Shown here one piece after another: positions 9,277-16,525 of a DNA stretch of 64,000 nt. Origin of the DNA: Enterococcus hermanniensis. Lineage in GTDB: Bacteria; Bacillota; Bacilli; Lactobacillales; Enterococcaceae. The stretch is taken from NCBI RefSeq assembly GCF_001885945.1, contig NZ_JXKQ01000002.1, positions 62,001-126,000 on the forward strand, read 5' to 3'. The position numbers and the translations under genes were made by a program. The notes beneath the pieces were generated by a model that had not been told where the DNA came from, searched no databases, and saw nothing but the letters and a program-made list of their open reading frames with translations. The number at the start of each line of letters is the position of its first letter. Position 1 is the stretch's first letter.

Positions 9277-10059
9277 TCATATCACTTCAGCTGCGGTCTC
9301 GTTTGTCTCAAAAAGTAGGAATAAATCTGCTAGCGTCATCCGCTGTTTTTCTTCTCCACGAATGTCTCGAATGATTTCGCCTTTTTCCATCACGATCACT
9401 CGATCACCATAATGAAGAGCATCCTCCATTTTATGCGTGACCATTAAACTAGTTAACTTTTCTTCTTTGATTCGTTGATTCGTGAGTTCCATCAATTGCT
9501 TCGCTGTTTTTGGATCTAAAGCTGCAGTGTGTTCATCTAATAACAGTAAATCTGGTTTGGTGATCGTTGCCATCAATAAACTCAAGGCTTGACGCTGTCC
9601 ACCAGACAAAAAACCGGTTGGAGTATCTAAATGATTTTCTAAACCGTTGCCAACTTGCTGACAAAGCGCACGATACAGCTCTTTTTTTTGATTCAACTGG
9701 CGTTGTTTCAAACGCCGTTTTTGTCCTCTTTTCTCAGCCAACCCAAGATTTTCAGCGACAGTCAGCCGTGGTGCTGTCCCCATCTTAGGGTCTTGAAAGA
9801 CACGAGCGATCGATGAAGCTCGTTGTTCTTCAGAAAGTTTGGTTAAATCTTTTCCCATCACAGAAACAGTTCCGCTGTCCAGTTGGAGATTACCGGAAAC
9901 ACTATTGAACAGCGTACTTTTTCCAGCACCGTTTCCTCCCAGCACTGTTACAAATTCTCCCGGAGCAATCGTCAAATCAACATTATTCAGTATTTTTCTT
10001 TGATCACTGATTCCATTACGAATCGTCTTATTCGCTTTTTTAACTTCTAATGCATTCAT
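9277..10059 (-). CDS. trpZ: ABC transporter ATP-binding protein, TrpZ-like
   Basis: A 260-residue ATPase subunit. Walker A GGNGAGKST is near residue 37, the Q-loop follows at VFQDPKMGTAP, the signature is LSGGQRQ, Walker B LLLLDEHTAALD and the switch His in MVTHKMED. It is third in a substrate-binding/permease/ATPase operon of the family often annotated as uncharacterised (COG2984/4120/1101 type) and called TrpXYZ in streptococci. The substrate assignment rests on that family and on the Trp-rich leader peptide upstream, not on the ATPase itself. RBS AAGGAG precedes the ATG. Confidence 0.82.
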   Translation of the reverse strand: MNALEVKKANKTIRNGISDQRKILNNVDLTIAPGEFVTVLGGNGAGKSTLFNSVSGNLQLDSGTVSVMGKDLTKLSEEQRASSIARVFQDPKMGTAPRLTVAENLGLAEKRGQKRRLKQRQLNQKKELYRALCQQVGNGLENHLDTPTGFLSGGQRQALSLLMATITKPDLLLLDEHTAALDPKTAKQLMELTNQRIKEEKLTSLMVTHKMEDALHYGDRVIVMEKGEIIRDIRGEEKQRMTLADLFLLFETNETAAEVI

Positions 10060-10063
10060 GTGG

Positions 10064-10942
10064 TTACTCCTTTTCTAATCCTGTTTTTAAATGTAACGCT
10101 TCTTTCAATCGAGGGATCATCAAGCATAATGCTAAAATGATCGATGAGAAGATTTTTAAATACGTTGTATCTAATCCGACTTTGATAATAGCTAAAATCA
10201 ATAATTGATAAATGATACTTCCTAAGACGATGGCGATCAATCGTTCGGCGAAAGTAACTTCCCCATAAAGCACTTCACCAATAATGATTGAAGCTAAACC
10301 AATCACGATGACCCCAACACCTTTGCCGACATCTGCATAGCCATCATTTTGTGCAATCAAAGCTCCTGCTAATGCAATCACACCATTTGATAACGTCAAT
10401 CCGATGACTTTCATTCGATCAGTATTGATCCCGATTGAACGAGCCATATTCTCGTTATCTCCAGTTGCGATATACGCTTGACCGAAGTCGGTAAAAAAGA
10501 AGAACAACAGTAATGCAATGATGATCACAACTGCTAAGAGACCTAGTAAAACAACGTCATAGTAATCAGGTAAATTTAAATTAGTAAAAAAGTCTTGGAT
10601 CTTTGGTTGTTTCAATAATGAAAGGTTTGGCGTTTGCATGATAAACAACATCACTGAATTCAATCCTGACATAACTAAAATTCCAGCTAAAATGACTGGG
10701 ATTTTACCTTTAGTGTAAAGCATCCCTGTAATAAACCCTGCGCACATTCCTGCAACGATTCCTAACAGTGTCGCTAGCACAGGTGAAATACCATGCGTGA
10801 TCGCCGTTACACAGACTGCACCGCCCAACGGGAACGATCCTTCTGTTGTCATATCTGGGAAATTTAGAATCCGGTACGTCATGAAAATCCCTAACCCTAA
10901 GATCCCCCATAAAAATCCTTGTCCTATAGCTGAAATTACCAT
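10064..10942 (-). CDS. trpY: ABC transporter permease, TrpY-like
   Basis: A 292-residue polytopic protein with about eight hydrophobic segments, related to the branched-chain amino acid permease fold. The conserved TTEGSFPLGGAV, NDGYADVGKGVGVIVIGLASIIIGE and final hydrophobic helices are recognisable for the TrpY/COG4120 group. It starts four bases after trpX and ends four bases before trpZ, so the three form one transcript. RBS AAGGAGAG precedes the ATG. Confidence 0.83.
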   Translation of the reverse strand: MVISAIGQGFLWGILGLGIFMTYRILNFPDMTTEGSFPLGGAVCVTAITHGISPVLATLLGIVAGMCAGFITGMLYTKGKIPVILAGILVMSGLNSVMLFIMQTPNLSLLKQPKIQDFFTNLNLPDYYDVVLLGLLAVVIIIALLLFFFFTDFGQAYIATGDNENMARSIGINTDRMKVIGLTLSNGVIALAGALIAQNDGYADVGKGVGVIVIGLASIIIGEVLYGEVTFAERLIAIVLGSIIYQLLILAIIKVGLDTTYLKIFSSIILALCLMIPRLKEALHLKTGLEKE

Positions 10943-10946
10943 CTGA

Positions 10947-11957
10947 TTACTCTCCTTTAACTACTTCTGCTTTTTCTTTAATTGAATCTGGAATCGTGAT
11001 CCCTAATTCTTTGGCTTTTTCTTCATTGATGATCATATCGCCATAATCAATGACGTTCACTGGTGTATCCGCTGGCTTGGATTTTCCGCTTAACACATCT
11101 GCTGCCATTTTCCCTGTTTCCACACCTAACTTATATTGATTTTGACCCACTGTTGCGATACCACCTTCTTTAACCATATTATCAACGGATACAAAGACTG
11201 GTGTTTTCGTTTTGTCAGATTCACTGATCAATGTTTGAAAAGCACTTGCGATCGTGTTGTCTTGTGGGATATATAAGAAATCTGATTCTTGACAAGCTTG
11301 TTGGGTAACTGCTGCAAGATCATTACTTGATGAAATCGCAAATTTTTTGACTGCATACCTTGCTTCTTTCGCTTTTTGTTCGGCTGTCTCGACTTGTGAT
11401 TTTGAATTTTCTTCTGATGACGAATACACAATCCCCATTGCTTTAGCATTTGGGAACAATTCTTTTGCCATATCGATTTGTTGTCCGACCGGAGTCAAAT
11501 TGTTCACACCGGTAACATTCCCACCGGGATTTTTTAAGTCTTTGACTAAACCAGAACCAACTGGATCACTGATAGCCCCCATGATAATTGGCGTATCCGT
11601 CGTTGCATTTGCTAAAGCTTTCGCAGCTGGTGTCGCAATTCCAACTAGAACATCTGATTTTTTATCTAATAATTGTTGGCTCATACTGTTTAATTTACTT
11701 TGATCAGCCTGGCCATTTAAAAATTCGATTTTTAGATTTTCGCCTTCTGTATAACCTTTGTCTTTCAAACCAGCAATCACCCCTTTTTTGATTTGATCCA
11801 ATGATGAGTGACTGACATATTGTAAAATACCGACTGTTTTTATTTTTTCTGTATCTGTGGTAGCTGTTGTTTGACGAGTTCCCATTTGATAAGCAAAAAC
11901 CCCAATTAATACAATTGCTAAAGCGATGATTGATCCAATAATTCCTTTGTTTTTCAT
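10947..11957 (-). CDS. trpX: ABC transporter substrate-binding protein, TrpX-like
   Basis: A 336-residue solute-binding protein. An N-terminal membrane segment (GIIGSIIALAIVLIGVFAYQMG, residues 5-26) is followed by a two-lobed periplasmic-binding fold: KTVGILQYVSHSSLDQIKKG, SDVLVGIATPAAKALANAT, MGAISDPVGSGLV. There is no lipobox Cys after the hydrophobic stretch, so it is probably held by an uncleaved anchor, unlike most Gram-positive binding proteins. I start at the ATG at 11957 because GGGGGAAA lies just before it; a longer frame from TTG at 11972 would place that site inside the gene. Tryptophan as ligand is inferred from family and leader. Confidence 0.83.
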   Translation of the reverse strand: MKNKGIIGSIIALAIVLIGVFAYQMGTRQTTATTDTEKIKTVGILQYVSHSSLDQIKKGVIAGLKDKGYTEGENLKIEFLNGQADQSKLNSMSQQLLDKKSDVLVGIATPAAKALANATTDTPIIMGAISDPVGSGLVKDLKNPGGNVTGVNNLTPVGQQIDMAKELFPNAKAMGIVYSSSEENSKSQVETAEQKAKEARYAVKKFAISSSNDLAAVTQQACQESDFLYIPQDNTIASAFQTLISESDKTKTPVFVSVDNMVKEGGIATVGQNQYKLGVETGKMAADVLSGKSKPADTPVNVIDYGDMIINEEKAKELGITIPDSIKEKAEVVKGE

Positions 11958-11992
11958 TTTAATTTCCCCCAAATTTTTGTTTTTTTATATAC

Positions 11993-12029
11993 AAAAAGAC
12001 AACTACCTAAAGTATCACGGTAGTTGTCT
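11993..12029 (-). terminator. second leader terminator, upstream of trpX
   Basis: AGACAACTACC and GGTAGTTGTCT form an 11-pair stem, followed by five T on the minus strand, 40 bases before the trpX ATG. It is the counterpart of the second hairpin of the aro leader. A copy of AGACAACT also occurs earlier in the leader (12105-12118 region), which could offer an alternative partner for the 3' arm. Confidence 0.8.
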
Positions 12030-12030
12030 A

Positions 12031-12064
12031 AAAAACAAAAACCGCATAGATGATCTCTATGCGG
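12031..12064 (-). terminator. attenuator terminator (D:E stem) of the trpXYZ leader
   Basis: CCGCATAGA and TCTATGCGG form a perfect nine-pair stem with a five-base loop (12042-12064), followed by TTTTTGTTTTT on the minus strand. The 5' arm GCATAGA can instead pair with TCTATGC of arm C (12089-12100). Confidence 0.87.
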
Positions 12065-12152
12065 GAATAAGCATAAAAAATATACCCAGCATAGATACAA
12101 AATTTAGAAGTTGTCTAAACGTTGTATCTATGAGTGAATTCATAAATACAAC
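12036..12152 (-). promoter_or_regulatory. trpXYZ leader-peptide attenuator, alternative stems A to E
   Basis: Arm A (GTTGTAT, directly after the leader stop) pairs with ATACAAC of arm B over 12121-12152. Arm B (CATAGATACAA) is also perfectly complementary over 11 bases to arm C (TTGTATCTATG, 12089-12100). Arm C pairs with arm D (GCATAGA), and D with E forms the terminator. Stalling at either Trp codon leaves arm A free; reaching the stop codon covers it. As in the aro leader, this predicts read-through on starvation and termination when charged tRNA-Trp is plentiful. Pairings are seen; the logic is inferred. Confidence 0.82.
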
Positions 12153-12212
12153 TTATCTACGCCAGTTTTGCCAGCTATTCAATTGATTGATAGATAAGTT
12201 CAAATGTCCCAT
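12153..12212 (-). CDS. trpXYZ leader peptide with two Trp codons
   Basis: A 19-codon frame, MGHLNLSINQLNSWQNWRR, with GGAG eight bases before the ATG. Trp codons are 14 and 17, just before the end, and none elsewhere. Two Trp in 19 codons is far above chance, since Trp is the rarest residue in the neighbouring proteins. It lies about 25 bases after the expected start of transcription and its TAA directly abuts arm A of the attenuator. It shares length, QLN at 10-12 and the position of the first aromatic codon with the aro leader peptide. Confidence 0.87.
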   Translation of the reverse strand: MGHLNLSINQLNSWQNWRR

Positions 12213-12242
12213 GAATGTCACTCCTTTTTTGATGTTGGGGTA

Positions 12243-12271
12243 ATTTTATCTGAAAAAAAATCAAGTGTCAA
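12243..12271 (-). promoter_or_regulatory. promoter of the trpXYZ leader
   Basis: A consensus TTGACA (12266-12271) and TAAAAT (12243-12248) with a 17-base spacer on the minus strand. The expected start of transcription is near 12236. Confidence 0.87.
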
Positions 12272-12305
12272 CACTTTTTATTAAAGAAAGTTTATTTATT
12301 TTTAA

Positions 12306-12875
12306 TTAATTAGATGGCTGATTCAGTTGCCACATTGGTAAGCGATTCAATTCAGGAACAAATTCATGATTGACATCATTGAGACTCTCTACGACGAATC
12401 GATTTTTTTCTTTCCCTTTTTGAAAAAAAATAAACGTAACTTTATCTGGATCGATTTTATACTTTTGGGCAATCAGCTTTTCATCGTAAACGATTGGATA
12501 AAAATAAAACTTGCGATTCAACATTGACTTTTGATTCGGATCTTCGAGTAGTGAAAGGACTTTTTTATAGGAGGTGCCGCGGGGTTGACTAAACATGATC
12601 GAAACGGCTTTTGTTGATTGGATCTTCTTATCAAGTTCATTATAATTCAGCGGCAACAAATAGTCTGACTTCACCGAATTAAATACTAAGCCATTCAATT
12701 GATCTTGCCGAATCGTTTTTTGTGCAAAGACAACGGAAGCCGAAAAAAGTAAGGTGATAAAGACTAAGCTAATTGAAATTACAATTGTTCGTTGTTTATA
12801 TTCTAGCAAAGCCTCTAATGTCTTATGCCAAAATTCAGTCATATTTTCTTTTAGTATTAGTAAATGTTTTTGCAT
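12306..12875 (-). CDS. membrane-anchored thioredoxin-fold-like protein, unknown function
   Basis: I do not recognise a named family. The 189-residue product has a cytoplasmic N-terminus, one membrane segment (residues 30-51, IVISISLVFITLLFSASVVFA) and an outer domain. Residues 88-160 read like a thioredoxin fold: strand KAVSIMFSQ, helix PRGTSYKKVLSLL at the place of the CxxC motif, strand FYFYPIVYD, helix EKLIAQKYKID, then strands VTFIFFQKGKEKNRF. There is no cysteine anywhere, so it cannot be a normal redox enzyme. It stands alone between the divergent pckA and the trp leader; RBS GGAGGG precedes the ATG. The fold call is inference from pattern. Confidence 0.65.
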   Translation of the reverse strand: MQKHLLILKENMTEFWHKTLEALLEYKQRTIVISISLVFITLLFSASVVFAQKTIRQDQLNGLVFNSVKSDYLLPLNYNELDKKIQSTKAVSIMFSQPRGTSYKKVLSLLEDPNQKSMLNRKFYFYPIVYDEKLIAQKYKIDPDKVTFIFFQKGKEKNRFVVESLNDVNHEFVPELNRLPMWQLNQPSN

Positions 12876-12989
12876 AGTCCGCCCTCCTTTTTTATCATTA
12901 TATTATTTTTTATATAGAAGCGCTATCCATATAATAAATAATCCATTTTATTTTTTATCATTTTGATAAATGTGTTTTTTTTATTTATT

Positions 12990-13020
12990 TGTTAGCGTTT
13001 CATTTTAATGTTATTATAAT
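12990..13020 (+). promoter_or_regulatory. candidate promoter of pckA with cre-like site
   Basis: TATAAT lies at 13015-13020, 30 bases before the pckA ATG, with a poor -35 (TTAGCG, 12992-12997) 17 bases upstream. The sequence TGTTAGCGTTTCA over the -35 resembles a catabolite-responsive element (TGNAANCGNTNNCA) with one base missing and one mismatch. CcpA repression would suit a gluconeogenic gene, but the match is imperfect. Confidence 0.4.
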
Positions 13021-13049
13021 AAAAAATGCTATTTCAAGGAGGACTAAAA

Positions 13050-14720
13050 ATGAGCAGCATTGAACGTATCCCACGTAACGATATCACTCAAAAAAATCCA
13101 TTATTCTCTAACATTCGCAGTGTGATTGAGACCGCTTTTTATGCAGACAATGTAACCAAGATTCGACATCTGACCGACGCTTATGCTTTAGCCAAAGCCA
13201 ATCCAGGGACAATCACCACCGATTTAGACGTGGCCTTTACCAATGAACTTCAACTCCCTACCGATGCTAAAGTGTTAGTAACGAATGATGGGAAGATTGT
13301 CGGTCGTACCGCTGCTGCTCGAAGAATTATCGGCCAAAAAGGCAATAACCAAAATTTTTATAGTGAGCTTCTTAGAGAAGCCATATTTCAAGCAAGAAAA
13401 AAGACCTTTTATTCTGGTGAAGTGATCGTTGGCTTAGATAAATCATTTACGATTAAGTCGCATTTGATGGTCCCAGAAGATTATAGTCCCAACCTCTATT
13501 CCTATTTACTGAATTTTCAAATCAGCGATGCTAAACAATTATTTTATCAACAATCGAACATGATCGATACTGGCGATATTTTTATTTTTGCTGATCCAGA
13601 TTGGCAGCATCCTGATTTTCCAGACGGGCTTGTTATCATCGACCCGCTACACAATTGCGCTGCGATTTTAGGCTTGCGTTACTTCGGAGAATTAAAAAAA
13701 GCGACATTGACACTGGCTTGGGCCACTGCTCATCGGAACGGTTTCATCGCTTGTCACGGCGGCATGAAACGCTATTTATTGAGCGACAGTTCTTATACTA
13801 TGGCGGCATTTGGCTTATCCGGCTCTGGAAAATCAACCATCACCTTGGCAAAACCTAAAAATGGCCAAGGACAAGTCCAGGTACTCCATGATGATGCATT
13901 TGTTATTTCAAAACAAAACGGCTCAACTACAGCATTAGAACCAGCTTACTTTGATAAAACCCAAGATTATCCTATGGCAAGTGAAGCAATCAAGTATATC
14001 GTCACGGCACAAAATGTCGGTGTAACTTTAGACGAAGAAAATAAAAAAGTCTTAGTGACTGAAGACATTCGAAACGGTAATGGTCGTAGTATCAAAAGTC
14101 GTTATGCCACACCAAATCGAGTGGATCATATTGCAGAAAAAATCGATGGACTATTCTGGATCATGAAAGATGATAGCCTCCCTCCTTTGATAAAAATTAC
14201 CGACCCTGCTCTAGCTGCGGTTTTTGGTGCCACATTAGCAACCAAACGTTCCACTGCAGAAAATGTGATCGGTGAAGTCAATAATCAGTTAGTGATCGAG
14301 CCATTTGCCAATCCTTTCCGTTGTTATCCTTTGCAAGAAGATTATCAGGATTTTAAAGCTTTATTTGAAAAACAAACAACCGATTGCTACATCTTAAATA
14401 CCGGTGAATACAAAGGTCAAGATATCACGCCTGAAGAAACATTAACTAGTATTGAAAAAATAATTACTGGAGTAGCGGAGTTCAAGCCTTTTGGACCTTT
14501 AAAACAAATCAGTTATTTACCAATTGATCGATATGAACCAGACTTCGATAGTCATCACTATCTTTTATTACTTATGACACGCTTAGAAGCACGTTTAGCG
14601 TTCGTCCAATCACGAAAAAGTGAAAATGACGGCTACGATCGCTTGCCAAACGAAGCGGAGCAATTATTGCTTCAGCTCTTAGATCAGCTGCATAATTACA
14701 AAGAAAATTTGAATATCTGA
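13050..14720 (+). CDS. pckA: phosphoenolpyruvate carboxykinase (ATP)-like protein
   Basis: A 556-residue protein of the PEPCK kinase fold. The P-loop is AAFGLSGSGKSTITL (about 255-270), followed by VLHDDAFVI, which matches the second metal-binding stretch of the family, and GLRYFGELKKATLTLAW, equivalent to the YGGEMKK region. The usual HCSAN stretch reads ACHGGMK and the FFGTTAKTAGTE-like stretch reads VFGATLATKRSTAE, so it is divergent from the enterobacterial enzyme. The expected reaction is oxaloacetate + ATP to PEP + CO2 + ADP. I start at 13050 (AAGGAGGA eight bases before) rather than 13026. It is a single-gene unit ending in a terminator. Confidence 0.78.
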   Translation: MSSIERIPRNDITQKNPLFSNIRSVIETAFYADNVTKIRHLTDAYALAKANPGTITTDLDVAFTNELQLPTDAKVLVTNDGKIVGRTAAARRIIGQKGNNQNFYSELLREAIFQARKKTFYSGEVIVGLDKSFTIKSHLMVPEDYSPNLYSYLLNFQISDAKQLFYQQSNMIDTGDIFIFADPDWQHPDFPDGLVIIDPLHNCAAILGLRYFGELKKATLTLAWATAHRNGFIACHGGMKRYLLSDSSYTMAAFGLSGSGKSTITLAKPKNGQGQVQVLHDDAFVISKQNGSTTALEPAYFDKTQDYPMASEAIKYIVTAQNVGVTLDEENKKVLVTEDIRNGNGRSIKSRYATPNRVDHIAEKIDGLFWIMKDDSLPPLIKITDPALAAVFGATLATKRSTAENVIGEVNNQLVIEPFANPFRCYPLQEDYQDFKALFEKQTTDCYILNTGEYKGQDITPEETLTSIEKIITGVAEFKPFGPLKQISYLPIDRYEPDFDSHHYLLLLMTRLEARLAFVQSRKSENDGYDRLPNEAEQLLLQLLDQLHNYKENLNI

Positions 14721-14726
14721 TTATTT

Positions 14727-14759
14727 ACTAGCGGCTTACTTGGTCGCTAGTCTTTTTTT
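14727..14759 (+). terminator. terminator after pckA
   Basis: ACTAGCG and CGCTAGT form a seven-pair stem around an eleven-base loop, followed by C and seven T. Confidence 0.8.
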
Positions 14760-14768
14760 GGGTATAAT
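14740..14768 (+). promoter_or_regulatory. candidate promoter of rqcH
   Basis: TATAAT at 14763-14768 with TTGGTC (14740-14745) 17 bases upstream. The -35 overlaps the pckA terminator. The rqcH ATG follows at 14802. Confidence 0.6.
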
Positions 14769-14801
14769 AGACCTATTATGAATAGAAATGAGGGATAAAA
14801 A

Positions 14802-16505
14802 ATGTCCTTTGATGGAATTTTTACCCATGCAATGGTACGAGAATTAAATGCTCAACTTGTTACCGGAAGAATATCTAAGATCCACCAACCTTACGATCAT
14901 GAAGTCGTTTTGGTTATTAGAGCTCGTGGGAAAAACCAGCGTTTATTACTATCTGCTCACCCAAGTTATGCCCGAATCCAATTAACCGAAATTGCTTATA
15001 CAAATCCTGATAACCCGCCAAATTTTGTGATGATGTTGCGCAAACACTTAGAAGGCGCAATTTTAGAAGACATTCATCAAGTCGAAAATGATCGGGTCGT
15101 TCATTTTACTTTTAGTAAACGTGACGAATTAGGTGATCTGCAAGATATCGTTTTGATTGTTGAATTAATGGGACGCCATTCAACGATTGTTTTATTGAAT
15201 AAACAAACTGGAAAAATTTTGGATGCAATTAAACATGTAGGCCACTCGCAAAATACGTATCGTTCGATTTTGCCTGGCAGCGAGTATATCGAACCACCAA
15301 AGCAATCCCAAATTGATCCATTCACCATATCAAAAGAGCAATTATTCACGCTGCTCTCAACCGCGGATGTCTTAGATAGTCGATACCTTCAACAACATTT
15401 CCAAGGCTTTGGCAGAGATACTGCTGATGAACTGGCTACTCGATTAGCTCAGCATCCTAATCAAAAAATGGCCGTCTGGTCTGATTTTTTCACTGACCTG
15501 AAAGACCAAGTAACTCCGACACTCGGGCTTAAAAAGCAGAAAGAATTTTTTGCACCACTGGCTTTCGAAACATTTGAACAGAAAAAAAACTACGCGACAT
15601 TAAGTACGTTGTTAGATGCTTTTTATGGCGAAAAGGCAGAAAAAGACCGCGTCAAACAATTAGGTAATGAATTGATTCGCAAAGTTGATAATGAAATCAA
15701 ACGAAATCAAACAAAACTAGCTAAACGTGAAAAAACACTAAAAGATTCTGAGAACGCTGAAGACTTCCGTCGTGACGGGGAGTTGTTGACGACCTTTATG
15801 ACCCAAGTTCCCCGAGGTGCAACAAGTGTTGAATTACAAAACTACTATGAAGAAAATGCACCCATTACAATCAATTTGAATCCAGCATTGACACCGAATC
15901 AAAATGCACAAAAGTATTTTCAAAAATATCAAAAACTAAAAAATGCGGTCAAATTGATTTATGATCAAATTACGGAAGCAAAAGATGAGATTGCTTATCT
16001 CGAATCGATTCTTGCTCAATTAGAGATTGCTGGGCCGATGGATATCGAAGTGATCAAAGAGGAACTTGTTGCCAGTGGCTACTTAAAACAAAAGAGAGCA
16101 AAGAAAAATCGAAAACACGCTCCTTCTAAACCGGAACGTTTTGTAGCAAGTGACGGTACTGAGATTTTAGTAGGAAAAAATAATTTGCAGAATGATCAAT
16201 TGACCTTGAAACAAGCACGTAAATCGGATATTTGGCTACATGCTAAAAATATTCCAGGTTCTCACGTGATTGTTAAAAATGATCAACCAAGCGAAGAAAC
16301 ATTATTAGAAGCTGCTGAATTAGCTGCCTACTTCTCAAAATTTAGACAGTCTGCTCAGGTGCCGGTCGATTATGTACCAGTCAAACATATCCATAAACCT
16401 AATGGCGCTAAACCGGGCTTCGTCATTTACGAAAATCAAAAAACACTTTTTGTAACACCGGAAGAAACCCTCATTGAACAATTACGAAAAAACGGAACAG
16501 CCTAA
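14802..16505 (+). CDS. rqcH: RqcH, ribosome quality control factor (fibronectin-binding protein A family, NFACT)
   Basis: A 567-residue NFACT protein. The N-terminal NFACT-N domain opens with MSFDGIFTHAMVRELNAQL and TGRISKIHQP, includes LIVELMGRHSTIVLLN, and is followed by helix-hairpin and coiled-coil segments (about 270-410). The C-terminal NFACT-R domain has SDIWLHAKNIPGSHVIV (about 475-492). In Bacillus the protein recruits tRNA-Ala to obstructed 50S subunits to add alanine tails; enterococcal and streptococcal orthologues (EfbA, PavA) are also described as fibronectin adhesins. RBS GAGGGA precedes the ATG. Its last codons overlap the convergent permease gene by four bases. Confidence 0.93.
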   Translation: MSFDGIFTHAMVRELNAQLVTGRISKIHQPYDHEVVLVIRARGKNQRLLLSAHPSYARIQLTEIAYTNPDNPPNFVMMLRKHLEGAILEDIHQVENDRVVHFTFSKRDELGDLQDIVLIVELMGRHSTIVLLNKQTGKILDAIKHVGHSQNTYRSILPGSEYIEPPKQSQIDPFTISKEQLFTLLSTADVLDSRYLQQHFQGFGRDTADELATRLAQHPNQKMAVWSDFFTDLKDQVTPTLGLKKQKEFFAPLAFETFEQKKNYATLSTLLDAFYGEKAEKDRVKQLGNELIRKVDNEIKRNQTKLAKREKTLKDSENAEDFRRDGELLTTFMTQVPRGATSVELQNYYEENAPITINLNPALTPNQNAQKYFQKYQKLKNAVKLIYDQITEAKDEIAYLESILAQLEIAGPMDIEVIKEELVASGYLKQKRAKKNRKHAPSKPERFVASDGTEILVGKNNLQNDQLTLKQARKSDIWLHAKNIPGSHVIVKNDQPSEETLLEAAELAAYFSKFRQSAQVPVDYVPVKHIHKPNGAKPGFVIYENQKTLFVTPEETLIEQLRKNGTA

Positions 16506-16525
16506 TCTGGCTGTTCCGTTTTTTT
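16487..16525. terminator. bidirectional terminator between rqcH and the AI-2E permease
   Basis: AACGGAACAGCC and GGCTGTTCCGTT form a perfect 12-pair stem (16491-16520) with a six-base loop, with A-rich and T-rich flanks, so it serves both convergent genes. The rqcH TAA and the permease TAG both fall in or at the loop. Confidence 0.88.
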
